Shown here piece by piece: positions 57,435-64,000 of a DNA stretch of 64,000 nt (positions are counted from its first letter, which is position 1; each line of letters starts with the position of its first letter). This DNA is from Mycobacterium sp. E2479 (lineage in GTDB: Bacteria; Actinomycetota; Actinomycetes; Mycobacteriales; Mycobacteriaceae). The stretch is taken from assembly GCF_001667925.1 (NCBI RefSeq), contig NZ_LZJR01000093.1, forward strand, positions 1-64,000, read 5' to 3'. The position numbers and the translations under genes are program-made. The notes beneath the pieces were generated by a model that did no database searches, was not told the origin of the DNA, and saw nothing but the letters and a program-made list of their open reading frames with translations.

Positions 57435-58631
57435 TCAGACGTCGTACTCCCAAGAATCCGCCGGCGACCATCCGGGTGTCCGTGAGCGGCTGCGGCGCTC
57501 GGTGTGCGGCTCGCGCGGCGGCTCTTGCGGGCCCGCGTCGCGGTAGCGGACCTGGGAGATGGGGTGATGGGTCCCGTTGGAGCCGCTTGACGGGGGCCGC
57601 CGGCGCCTCGGCTCATAGGGCGGCTCGTTCGGCTCGCGGCGGTCGTAGCGGCTCCCGTAATTCGTGCCGCTAGGCGGGTCATACCGGTCGCCGTAGGGCT
57701 CGAAACCATCGAAACGGCTGCTCCGCGGTGTGGGCCGCTCGTAGGGATTGCGACGCGTGCGCGGTTCGCGACGAGCTTCCCGGGACGATTGGCCACGCGG
57801 ATCGGGATCGGCATCCGGGCGGGGCCTGCGGCGCGACCGCCGGGGCGGCTCGGTGGCGTCGTAATCGCGCGCCGACGCGGCGCTGCGCCGGGTGCTGCGC
57901 CGCGGACGCTCGGGCCGCTCGGGCGGTCCGGACGCCTCGGTCAAAGACTCGCGTGCATGCCGGGAGCGGCTGCGGGCCGAACGCGTGGCGGAGTGAGTGG
58001 TGCGTGTCGTGCGGCGGGTTCTCGACGAGGAGCCCGACGTGCGGCCGCGGCGGGAACCGGCACTGTCGTCGGCGTCGGACGCGTCGGCGTCGGACTGCAG
58101 CACCGATTGCGCTTTGGCGACGATGCCGTTGAAGAAGGACTTGACGTCGACACTGGCGGCCCCCGGCGTGGCCTCGGACGCGTTCGCCGCGGTGCCTTTT
58201 TTGTAAGCGTTTCCGAAATACCAGCGCGCCAGCCCGATCGCCAGCACGCCGCCGGCAGTCCCCAGCATCAGCGGGAAGCGCTCGATCAGCGGGTAGCCGC
58301 AGTTGATCAGCAGGTCTTTGAGGCGGCCGACCTTGGCGTCGTGGAACAACCAATAGGCGCCCGGGACCGCCGCGAAGAGGATCAGGGGCGGCTGGATGAT
58401 CGTGGTGAAGATGCCGTCCTGGCGCACCGCCAGCACGGCCGCCACGCAGCCGACGATATAGAAGCCGGCGAAGACATGGGTCAGTTCCTTGTGACCAGCG
58501 TCGATTCCGTAGCCGATAGCAGTTGCGGTCACGGCGATAAGCAGCGCGGCGTACCAGGGGACGCCTGGGATATTTGGGTGGATCGAACGGTGGGCACCCT
58601 CCACCGTCGAACTTGCCCGCTGTGCTGACAC
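57435..58631 (-). CDS. Four-helix membrane protein with long Arg-rich disordered tail (Rv1111c-like, DUF6542 type)
   Basis: A 398-residue protein. The first about 150 residues hold four membrane helices (roughly 23-42, 49-68, 76-94 and 118-138). The remaining 250 residues are disordered and dominated by Arg, Ser, Pro, Asp and Tyr, including RTRRTTRTTHSATRSARSRS. The fold and neighbours match Rv1111c. The charged tail could bind nucleic acid or other acidic partners; no function is known. Convergent with ispH (12-base gap) and divergent from ychF. Confidence 0.85.
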   Translation of the reverse strand: MSAQRASSTVEGAHRSIHPNIPGVPWYAALLIAVTATAIGYGIDAGHKELTHVFAGFYIVGCVAAVLAVRQDGIFTTIIQPPLILFAAVPGAYWLFHDAKVGRLKDLLINCGYPLIERFPLMLGTAGGVLAIGLARWYFGNAYKKGTAANASEATPGAASVDVKSFFNGIVAKAQSVLQSDADASDADDSAGSRRGRTSGSSSRTRRTTRTTHSATRSARSRSRHARESLTEASGPPERPERPRRSTRRSAASARDYDATEPPRRSRRRPRPDADPDPRGQSSREARREPRTRRNPYERPTPRSSRFDGFEPYGDRYDPPSGTNYGSRYDRREPNEPPYEPRRRRPPSSGSNGTHHPISQVRYRDAGPQEPPREPHTERRSRSRTPGWSPADSWEYDV

Positions 58632-58773
58632 ATGTAGACCGTACCGGGAATGGGCCGAAAGGCCCGTAAATACCTCGTAGGGATAGTGGGCGCGCCATGC
58701 CGGGGCGCACGGTCGGCGATGACGAATGGTCCGCGGCGCCGCCGGCCGCCAAGACCCCTAGACTTGGTTTCCC

Positions 58774-59847
58774 GTGAGCCTGAGCCTGGGAATAGTGGGT
58801 TTGCCCAACGTCGGCAAGTCGACCTTGTTCAACGCGCTGACCCGCAACAACGTGGTGGCGGCCAACTATCCGTTCGCGACAATCGAGCCCAACGAGGGCG
58901 TCGTGCCGCTGCCCGATCCCCGGCTCGACAAGCTGGCGGAGATGTTCGGTTCCGAGAAGATCGTGCCGGCGCCGGTGACGTTCGTCGACATCGCCGGCAT
59001 CGTGAAAGGTGCCTCCGAGGGCGCCGGGCTGGGCAACAAGTTCCTGGCCAACATCCGCGAGTGTGACGCGATCTGCCAAGTGGTGCGGGTCTTCTCCGAC
59101 GACGACGTCGTGCACGTCGATGGCAAGGTCGACCCGGCTTCCGATATCGAGGTGATCGAGACCGAGTTGATCCTGGCGGACATGCAGACCTTGGAGAGGG
59201 CCGTCCCGCGGCTGGAGAAAGAGGCCCGCAACATTAAGGACCGCAAGCCCGTACACGAGGCGGCCCTCGCCGCCGAGGCGGTGCTGAACTCGGGTAAGAC
59301 GCTCTTCGCGGCCGGTGCCGATGTGTCACTACTGCGCGAGCTGAACTTGATGACTACCAAGCCGTTTCTCTACGTGTTCAATGCTGACGAATCCGTGCTG
59401 ACCGACGATGCCCGCAAGGCCGAGCTGTCCGCGATGGTCGCACCAGCCGACGCGGTGTTCCTCGACGCGAAGATCGAGGCCGAACTGCAGGAGCTGGACG
59501 ACCTGTCGGCTGCCGAGCTGCTGGAGTCCATCGGCCAAACCGAGCGTGGGCTAGATGCGTTGGCGCGGGCCGGTTTTCATACACTCAAGCTGCAGACCTA
59601 TCTAACGGCGGGCCCAAAAGAGGCGCGCGCGTGGGTGATTCACCAGGGCGACACCGCACCAAAGGCCGCCGGGGTGATCCACACCGATTTCGAAAAGGGC
59701 TTTATCAAGGCCGAAATCGTTTCCTACGACGACCTGGTGGCCGCGGGCTCGATGGCGGCGGCCAAGGCCGCCGGCAAGGTCCGCATGGAGGGTAAGGATT
59801 ACGTCATGGCCGACGGCGACGTGGTGGAGTTTCGTTTCAACGTCTAG
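58774..59847 (+). CDS. ychF: Ribosome-binding ATPase/GTPase YchF
   Basis: A 357-residue Obg-family P-loop protein. G1 is GLPNVGKST at 9-17, followed by [22 protein letters not shown] and the NVDE-like FNADES, and the C-terminal TGS domain beginning around [17 protein letters not shown]. YchF proteins prefer ATP and bind the ribosome, affecting stress responses. It matches Rv1112. The GTG start follows a TAGACT box by nine bases without a good ribosome site. It marks the end of the conserved Rv1057-Rv1112 order in this window. Confidence 0.96.
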   Translation: MSLSLGIVGLPNVGKSTLFNALTRNNVVAANYPFATIEPNEGVVPLPDPRLDKLAEMFGSEKIVPAPVTFVDIAGIVKGASEGAGLGNKFLANIRECDAICQVVRVFSDDDVVHVDGKVDPASDIEVIETELILADMQTLERAVPRLEKEARNIKDRKPVHEAALAAEAVLNSGKTLFAAGADVSLLRELNLMTTKPFLYVFNADESVLTDDARKAELSAMVAPADAVFLDAKIEAELQELDDLSAAELLESIGQTERGLDALARAGFHTLKLQTYLTAGPKEARAWVIHQGDTAPKAAGVIHTDFEKGFIKAEIVSYDDLVAAGSMAAAKAAGKVRMEGKDYVMADGDVVEFRFNV

Positions 59848-59893
59848 GCCCATCAAAGTCGGGCGGTCCCTTTCGATCGAAGCCGAAAGTCGC

Positions 59894-59905
59894 CCTCGAT
59901 CGAGG
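59894..59905. terminator. 12-bp palindrome between convergent ychF and methyltransferase genes
   Basis: CCTCGATCGAGG is a perfect palindrome in the 80-base gap, and CTTTCG...CGAAAG just upstream could form a second short stem. Together they may end transcription from both sides, but there is no T-run. Confidence 0.35.
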
Positions 59906-59927
59906 TCCCGCACTCGGTCGCGACGTT

Positions 59928-60545
59928 TCACGCGACGGCGTGAGCGATCAGCAGGTGCGATGCGTTGGCGTCTTCACTGATCTGACGGTGCTCGACTGTA
60001 AGGCCGGTGCTGCGCAGCGTGTCGATCACGTCTGGCACCGGACGGAGGTGAAAGCCGTGTCCCGTGAATGGTAGTTTTGCCATCACATTGGGGTCGGCCA
60101 GTCCGATGACGAGTCGACCCCGGCTGTTTAACACCCTGGCAAGCTCCGTGAACGCCTTGTCGAGCTCCGCGACGAAGTAGATGGTATTGACCGTAAGGAC
60201 GCCGTCCAATGCCCCATCGGGGAACGGCAACTGCGTCATGGACCCGGAATACAACGACAGCCGCCCGGTTGCGATGTCGCGGCGGTAGCGCCATGCGGCC
60301 TGGCTGAGCATCGTCTCCGACACCTCGACACCATGAACACTGCCCGACGGACCGACACTGTCAAGCAGGAATTTCAGCCCCACTGCGCCACCGAATCCGA
60401 CATCGGCCACCGCCGATGCTTCACTGGGTTGTAGCGCCCGCGCGGCGGCGCTCACGAAGCGCCGGTTACCCCGATTGAGCGCCGCGCCAACCAGCCGGCC
60501 GCGCAAGCCACTCGGATGACCGAGCTGTTTAGCAATACCCGCCAT
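59928..60545 (-). CDS. Class I SAM-dependent methyltransferase
   Basis: A 205-residue methyltransferase. Motif I is VADVGFGGAVGLKFLL, the acidic residue ending the next strand is in VHGVEVSE, and LPFPDGALDGVLTVNTIYF and LNSRGRLVIGL are the later motifs, as in UbiE/ubiquinone-type enzymes. The ATG at 60545 is preferred because homologous proteins start near IAKQLGHPSG; the frame is open to 60749, where the added residues look low-complexity. Substrate unknown. It is convergent with ychF and begins the orphan-gene run. Confidence 0.82.
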   Translation of the reverse strand: MAGIAKQLGHPSGLRGRLVGAALNRGNRRFVSAAARALQPSEASAVADVGFGGAVGLKFLLDSVGPSGSVHGVEVSETMLSQAAWRYRRDIATGRLSLYSGSMTQLPFPDGALDGVLTVNTIYFVAELDKAFTELARVLNSRGRLVIGLADPNVMAKLPFTGHGFHLRPVPDVIDTLRSTGLTVEHRQISEDANASHLLIAHAVA

Positions 60546-60934
60546 GACCGCGTCCCGGACCCCCACCTCACGACCGTAGAGCACGGATGCTGATGCGGCC
60601 CGGCTTTCTAGATGAAGTGGCGGGAGGGTCGGCGACGAGGATGTCCGGTTGGCGGAAGAATATCGTCTATCGTCTCGTGCGTGTGCAGCCAGCAAACGAA
60701 GCGCACTCCCGGTAAACGAAAGGGCGACGTTGCCAAGGGATCGTGCCATCGTCTCGACGGCGTAGCTTTGAGTGTGGCAACGGGCTCGCAGGATTGGTTG
60801 AAGCCCGTCAAACGCAAGCCGATCTACCCGAGACGCTGCTAGCCAGCGCCCCAGCGGACACTTCCGCCGACAAACGAATCAGTATCGCTTGAGCAATAGG
60901 CGTGCCGGCATCCAGACCCTGAAGGGAAGGTCCT
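60546..60934. other. Intergenic stretch without a supported gene
   Basis: A 389-base region upstream of two divergent genes. Short open frames on both strands have no ribosome sites or recognisable content. It presumably holds the promoters of the methyltransferase (minus) and of the gene at 60935 (plus), but no box is convincing. No repeat or RNA-like structure was seen. Confidence 0.4.
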
Positions 60935-61528
60935 GTGGCTGAGGACGCCGATACGTGGCGTCGGGCGATAGCTCAACGCGAGCAATTGCTCAACGTTCTC
61001 GCATTCGAGTGCATCGTTTCCGGATTACTCAGGGCGACCGCCGAAGACTTATCGTTCGCTGCGATCCGGTCATCCCTTCGAGCAAGATTGCTGCAACGGC
61101 AACTCGGGGGAGTTCCGAAGCAAACGCATAAGAGCAGCCGTGCTGACGGGTCGATGCCGGGGATGGGTGACCGCGCTGAAGCGCCACCAAAAGACCATCC
61201 AGTCGAGTCTCTCCCGGTCCCGGCCGCTGGCGACAGCGATGCGGTGCAGTCCGTCGATAACCTGGAAAACCGCCTCAAGGCGCGACAGAGCAAGACGGTC
61301 CGTGCACTACTCTTCGCGGCCGACGCGCACAACCGGGCCGCCAAAGTTCACGAGCAAGCGGCTCGCCTGGGGATAGGAGACGCGGCAGCACATCGACAAG
61401 CAGCCGACCGACATCGCGCCGCTCAAGCCGAGGCCATCCGCCGCCGCTGGGTGTATCTCACGGCCGCCACCCAAGATCTGATAAGTGATGGCAGCGCCCA
61501 GGCATCGCCCACTGACGACGCGGCCTAA
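60935..61528 (+). CDS. Hypothetical helical protein (197 aa)
   Basis: Not recognised. The protein has an N-terminal helical segment (about 1-55, WRRAIAQREQLLNVLAFECIV), a disordered Pro/Asp/Ser middle (about 60-110) and a C-terminal Ala/His/Arg/Gln-rich helical region (about 115-185) with AADAHNRAAKVHEQAARLG and AAAHRQAADRHRAAQAEAI, which looks like a coiled coil. No signal or membrane helix. GAAGGGAAGG precedes the GTG start. Codon use is similar to the rest of the genome. It is the first plus-strand gene of the orphan run. Confidence 0.65.
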   Translation: MAEDADTWRRAIAQREQLLNVLAFECIVSGLLRATAEDLSFAAIRSSLRARLLQRQLGGVPKQTHKSSRADGSMPGMGDRAEAPPKDHPVESLPVPAAGDSDAVQSVDNLENRLKARQSKTVRALLFAADAHNRAAKVHEQAARLGIGDAAAHRQAADRHRAAQAEAIRRRWVYLTAATQDLISDGSAQASPTDDAA

Positions 61529-61630
61529 GCAGACCGGCCGGCCGACGAACTGGCCGCGGTAGAACTCTTCTCGGGCGCCCTTGTCGGTGGCGGTATTTAG
61601 CATTCGGTGCTCAGACACCGAGGAGATCGC

Positions 61631-62033
61631 ATGAAGTTCATTTCGACCCGAATCATCACGTCCGACGTCAGGCGGCTCGTCGGCTTCTACGAGATGGTCA
61701 CCGGAATCTCTGCGGCGTGGGGAAACGAGTTGTTCGCCGAGATCCCCACCCCGGTCGGCACACTGGCAATCGGCAGCGACGAGACCGACCGTCCCGCTGT
61801 TTGGAGACGGCTCCGCCGAAGCGGCAGCCAACCGAAGCGCCATCTTGGAGTTCATCGTCGAGGACGTGGACGCCGAATACGAGCGGCTCCGCCAACACGT
61901 GGGCGAAGTGGTGACGCCGCCGACGACGATGCCCTGGGGGAACCGCGCGTTGTTGTTCCGGGATCCGGATGGCAACCTGGTCAACCTGTTCACTCCGGTG
62001 ACCAAAGAGGCGCGGGCCAAGTTCGGCGTGTGA
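61631..62033 (+). pseudogene. VOC/glyoxalase-family protein broken by a one-base frameshift
   Basis: The ATG at 61631 has GAGGAGATCGC upstream and encodes MKFISTRIITSDVRRLVGFY, the start of a vicinal-oxygen-chelate protein. Its frame degenerates after about 61790. In another frame from about 61797 the rest of the domain continues as VPLFGDGSAEAAANRSAILEF, then FRDPDGNLVNLFTPV, to a stop at 62033. The whole length is 403 bases, one more than a multiple of three, so removing a single base near 61785-61797 would restore 133 codons. Either a recent pseudogene or a sequencing error. VOC proteins bind a metal and act as dioxygenases, lyases or resistance proteins. Confidence 0.75.
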
Positions 62034-62099
62034 CGGCGCGGCGACGTCCAATCCGAATTGCTACTTGCCGGGATCATCGGCGAGGGAAATTCTTAGGAG

Positions 62100-62483
62100 A
62101 TGGCGACTGGAAAGCGGGCGGTGCGGTGGTCAACGAGCGCGATGGTGCGCGGCGCGCTGGCGCTCTCTGCTCTCGGTCTAACCGGCGGCGTCGTCGCACA
62201 AGCGGCCCCGGCCCTGCCGCCTACCGGTCACTGGTGCCCGGGTGACCCGTGGAACCCGGCGTGGGGGAAAGTCTCGGACTGGGATTGGAATCAGTGCCAC
62301 GACTGGCAACACCCGGGCGGCCCGTCCGGCCCGGCGGGGTGGGGGCCCTGGGGACCTCCGCCGGCATGGGCTCCGCCGCAGCCACCACAACCGGCCTGGG
62401 CGCCAGGGGCGCAAATGATGTGGAATCCGACCGGCGCCGGTAACTGGGGAATCTGGAACAACGGAGTATGGACTCCGATCTGA
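62100..62483 (+). CDS. Small secreted Trp/Pro-rich protein
   Basis: A 127-residue protein. A signal peptide (about 1-36) has a basic start, then MVRGALALSALGLTGGVVAQAAPA with a probable cut near AQA-AP. The mature part of about 90 residues is rich in Trp, Pro and Gly (PWNPAWG, WDWNQCHDW, WGPWGPPPAWAPP) and has two cysteines that could pair. Function is unknown; such proteins may bind cell-wall polymers. The start is uncertain: ATG 62100 abuts TAGGAG, while GTG 62121 and ATG 62142 would also give a signal peptide. Confidence 0.7.
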   Translation: MATGKRAVRWSTSAMVRGALALSALGLTGGVVAQAAPALPPTGHWCPGDPWNPAWGKVSDWDWNQCHDWQHPGGPSGPAGWGPWGPPPAWAPPQPPQPAWAPGAQMMWNPTGAGNWGIWNNGVWTPI

Positions 62484-62571
62484 CCGAAGATCGGTGATTC
62501 CCAGCAACTAGGCAGCGAACAGCGGCCTTTGACGGGTCGAAAGGGCTGGCCGCCCCGCGCTAGGGTGAGCT

Positions 62572-62931
62572 GTGGCCGCCGAGGACCGCCCCGAATCGTT
62601 CGCTGGGCTGGAACGGCAGGCTCGCGCGCTCGATCAGCGGGAAGAAGCGCTCGCCCACCACGAGGCCGACCTCAGGCGACGCGAATTCCAGGCGGGCAGA
62701 AGAGATCGGATCGCTGACCAGCGCGACCAAATTGCAGACGACCGCGAACGGGCGGCCGACGACCGAGAGAAGCGCGCGGACGAACGCGAGGGCACGGCCG
62801 CGGAGCGCGAACGTGAGCGGCTGCGCCGCGCGGACGAACGGGGAAAGCGTCTGCGGGCCCGCGCGAAGCGGGAGCAGGCCGACGTCGACCGTGAGACGGC
62901 GCGAAGCGAACGTGGGAGCGACCCCGCTTAG
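62572..62931 (+). CDS. Highly charged coiled-coil protein with seven-residue repeats
   Basis: A 119-residue, Arg/Glu/Asp/Ala-rich protein. Residues about 44-82 repeat a seven-residue pattern (ADQRDQI, ADDRERA, ADDREKR, ADEREGT, AAERERE), predicting one continuous charged helix or coiled coil. No hydrophobic core, signal or membrane segment is visible. It may be a single alpha-helix or a structural spacer. The GTG start lacks a strong ribosome site. The repeats are similar at DNA level (GACCGCGAA-type words). Function unknown. Confidence 0.65.
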   Translation: MAAEDRPESFAGLERQARALDQREEALAHHEADLRRREFQAGRRDRIADQRDQIADDRERAADDREKRADEREGTAAERERERLRRADERGKRLRARAKREQADVDRETARSERGSDPA

Positions 62932-63126
62932 TCGGGTAACCGCTGGGCAGCGCTCCCGGAGAGCGACAATCTCCGGCATCGCTGAAGCGCGTGTATGCTG
63001 CCGCGGAAAATATATCGATGCGTAATCAGTTTGCTTCATGTGCGGCGCAAATCATTGGCTGCCAGGAGAATGACGTGCGCCACAAATTTTGGTTCGCGAT
63101 AATTGGTATTGCTAACCTCGCTGCCC

Positions 63127-63687
63127 ATGGTCGTTATTGCAACATTGATGTCGTTGATCAGCCAGGTCTCCGGCACGCCGTATATTTCCGGTGGAGATTC
63201 TCCCGCCGGTACCGATTGTTCGGGTCTTGCGTCGTGGATTGCGAATGCAGCGACTGACAGGCCCGTTTTTGGTAGTCGATTCAACACAGGAAACGAAGAG
63301 GGTGCATTGCTGGCGCGCGGCTTCCAATACGGAACCGCCCCCAATGCAGTAGTCATCGGTTGGAACGGTGGCCACACCGCGGTGACACTGCCGGATGGAA
63401 CTTCTGTCTCCAGCGGAGAGCGTGGCGGAGTGCACATCGGTGGTGCGGGTGCCTACCAGGCCGGATTCACTCACCACATGTTCCTTCCGGTGGCACCGGA
63501 CGAAGGCGGGCCGCCCCCGCCGGATGCGCCGCCTCCGCTGGCGCCGGATGCTCCGCCGCCCCCGCCGGATGCTCCGCCGCCCCCGCCGGATGCTCCGTCG
63601 CCGCCGGCGCCGGACCTCCCGCCGCCACCGCCGGCCGTTTTGATCGACGCTCAGGCTCCTGCGGACCCGCCTGCGCCGGGCGTCTGA
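63127..63687 (+). CDS. NlpC/P60-like cell-wall hydrolase domain with proline-rich C-terminus
   Basis: About 186 residues. The segment GTPYISGGDSPAGTDCSGLASW holds the NlpC/P60 Cys (DCSG), and GWNGGHTAVTLPDG supplies the His, so a cysteine peptidase cutting peptidoglycan stem peptides is likely. The C-terminal 60 residues are Pro/Asp/Ala repeats (PPPPPDAP) that may cross the wall. The N-terminus is problematic: ATG 63127 lacks a ribosome site and a basic n-region. A GTG at 63075 with AGGAGA upstream encodes a plausible basic-hydrophobic signal start (RHKFWFAIIGIANLAA) but in a frame one base off, so a frameshift or misread base is possible. Confidence 0.68.
   Translation: MVVIATLMSLISQVSGTPYISGGDSPAGTDCSGLASWIANAATDRPVFGSRFNTGNEEGALLARGFQYGTAPNAVVIGWNGGHTAVTLPDGTSVSSGERGGVHIGGAGAYQAGFTHHMFLPVAPDEGGPPPPDAPPPLAPDAPPPPPDAPPPPPDAPSPPAPDLPPPPPAVLIDAQAPADPPAPGV
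63522..63608. repeat. 21-24-bp in-frame repeats encoding the PPPPPDA tail
   Basis: Two perfect 21-base units (63546-63566 and 63567-63587), each starting GGATGCTCCGCC, are flanked by diverged 24-base relatives at 63522 and 63588. They encode the Pro-rich repeats of the hydrolase and are likely length-variable. Confidence 0.8.
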
Positions 63688-63878
63688 CATACCTTTATTC
63701 CGTCAGTGCTGGGAATTGCGAATCTGTAACAAACAGAGCGCGGACTGCACGCAAGAATGGAAAGGTTTTTCTGTGCTGTGGGTCGCGCCGATCCCGACAT
63801 TCCGCGGAATAGTGAGATACCGCCGCAGACCACTAGATTGTGAGCTACATCACTAACGCGGGAATTATGGTACGGCCT

Positions 63879-63919
63879 AAGTGTGCCTATGCGTCATTTT
63901 GTGACGCATAGGCACACTT
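63879..63919. terminator. Perfect 18-bp inverted repeat hairpin
   Basis: An 18-base left arm (63879-63896, starting AAGTGTGCCTATG) pairs perfectly with 63902-63919 around a five-base TTTTG loop. It lies 12 bases beyond a probable minus-strand stop codon (63931-63933) and about 190 bases after the hydrolase gene. There is only a short T-run on the plus side (TTT), so it may terminate minus-strand transcription, stabilise an mRNA end, or be an operator. Confidence 0.65.
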
Positions 63920-63930
63920 TGCTCTAACCT

Positions 63931-64000
63931 TTACCCAAGCAAACTACGTCCGGCGTGCTGGCCGCTGGAGGCTGCCGCGGCGCCCACCGCGGGCCGGATA
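63931..64000 (-). CDS. Possible C-terminal end of a gene entering from the right
   Basis: On the minus strand a frame open to the window edge ends in TAA at 63933-63931. Its last residues would be IRPAVGAAAASSGQHAGRSLLG. The composition (Ala/Gly/Ser-rich) is compatible with many mycobacterial C-termini, including PE/PPE proteins, but 22 residues are too few for assignment. The strong inverted repeat 12 bases after the stop supports a real gene end. Confidence 0.35.
   Translation of the reverse strand, partial: IRPAVGAAAASSGQHAGRSLLG

Noticed and set aside
60612..60842. 76-codon plus-strand frame between the methyltransferase and the helical protein
   Set aside because: No ribosome site, composition unlike neighbouring proteins, and overlaps the upstream region of the minus-strand methyltransferase.

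Overview
The window is chromosomal DNA of a Mycobacterium, most likely a slow-growing non-tuberculous species. The evidence is high G+C, GTG starts, recognisable mycobacterial proteins (LpqV, Mca, LipU, Pra, PhoH2, DesA2, CoaA, EchA8/EchA9, 3-beta-HSD), and gene order that follows the M. tuberculosis H37Rv stretch Rv1057 to Rv1112 almost gene by gene, as recalled from the reference annotation. No rRNA, tRNA, insertion sequence, prophage or CRISPR array was seen. The PE/PPE/PE_PGRS genes, the celA2 genes, and the Rv1101c and mazEF3 genes that H37Rv carries in this stretch are absent, which argues against the tuberculosis complex. The species cannot be fixed from the sequence alone.

Layout. (1) About 1-9.5 kb is a species-variable entry: a PknF-like Ser/Thr kinase carrying an extracytoplasmic LpqN-like domain, a small secreted proline-rich protein, a second receptor kinase on the other strand, a tiny ORF, a two-domain methyltransferase, a membrane protein, and a dienelactone hydrolase / DUF6295-like / tandem-DUF427 cluster. 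(2) About 9.9-18.1 kb matches Rv1057-Rv1066: beta-propeller, fadD14, SRPBCC protein, class II amidotransferase, two convergent patatins, lpqV, cysteine dioxygenase and rhodanese. (3) About 18.1-35.9 kb matches Rv1069c-Rv1085c: membrane alpha/beta hydrolase, echA8, echA9, Bax-inhibitor-like protein, fadA3, GDSL esterase, lipU, cbs, pra, metB, greA, mca, thioredoxin-fold protein and hemolysin III, with one SnoaL-like insertion. (4) About 36.0-59.8 kb matches Rv1086-Rv1112: Z-prenyl synthase, coaA, glyA1, desA2, phoH2, deacetylase, fum, glpX, Rv1100, esterase, 3-beta-HSD, xseAB, ispH and ychF, interrupted by two orphan membrane proteins, an adenylyl cyclase and an extra dienelactone hydrolase. 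(5) About 59.9-64 kb is a run of small orphan genes: methyltransferase, helical protein, frameshifted VOC protein, Trp/Pro-rich secreted protein, charged coiled coil, and an NlpC/P60-like hydrolase with a proline-rich tail. It ends in a perfect 18-bp inverted repeat.

Themes. Lipid and acyl-CoA metabolism recurs (fadD14, echA8, echA9, fadA3, lipU, patatins, desA2, carboxylesterase, 3-beta-HSD). Transsulfuration and thiol protection are represented by cbs, metB, glyA1, cysteine dioxygenase, rhodanese and mca. Isoprenoid supply is represented by ispH and Z-FPP synthase. Surface sensing is represented by the two kinases, the HAMP cyclase and an orphan seven-helix-type protein. At least seven genes have a TAnnnT-like -10 box 6-8 bases before the start codon, the expected layout for leaderless mycobacterial transcripts.

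Most notable items: the kinase-LpqN fusion; a 47-residue ORF overlapping the phoH2 start by four bases (candidate phoAT); a four-copy 20-bp direct repeat; a 55-bp duplication that copies the metB stop codon; and two apparent single-base frameshifts in the final gene run.
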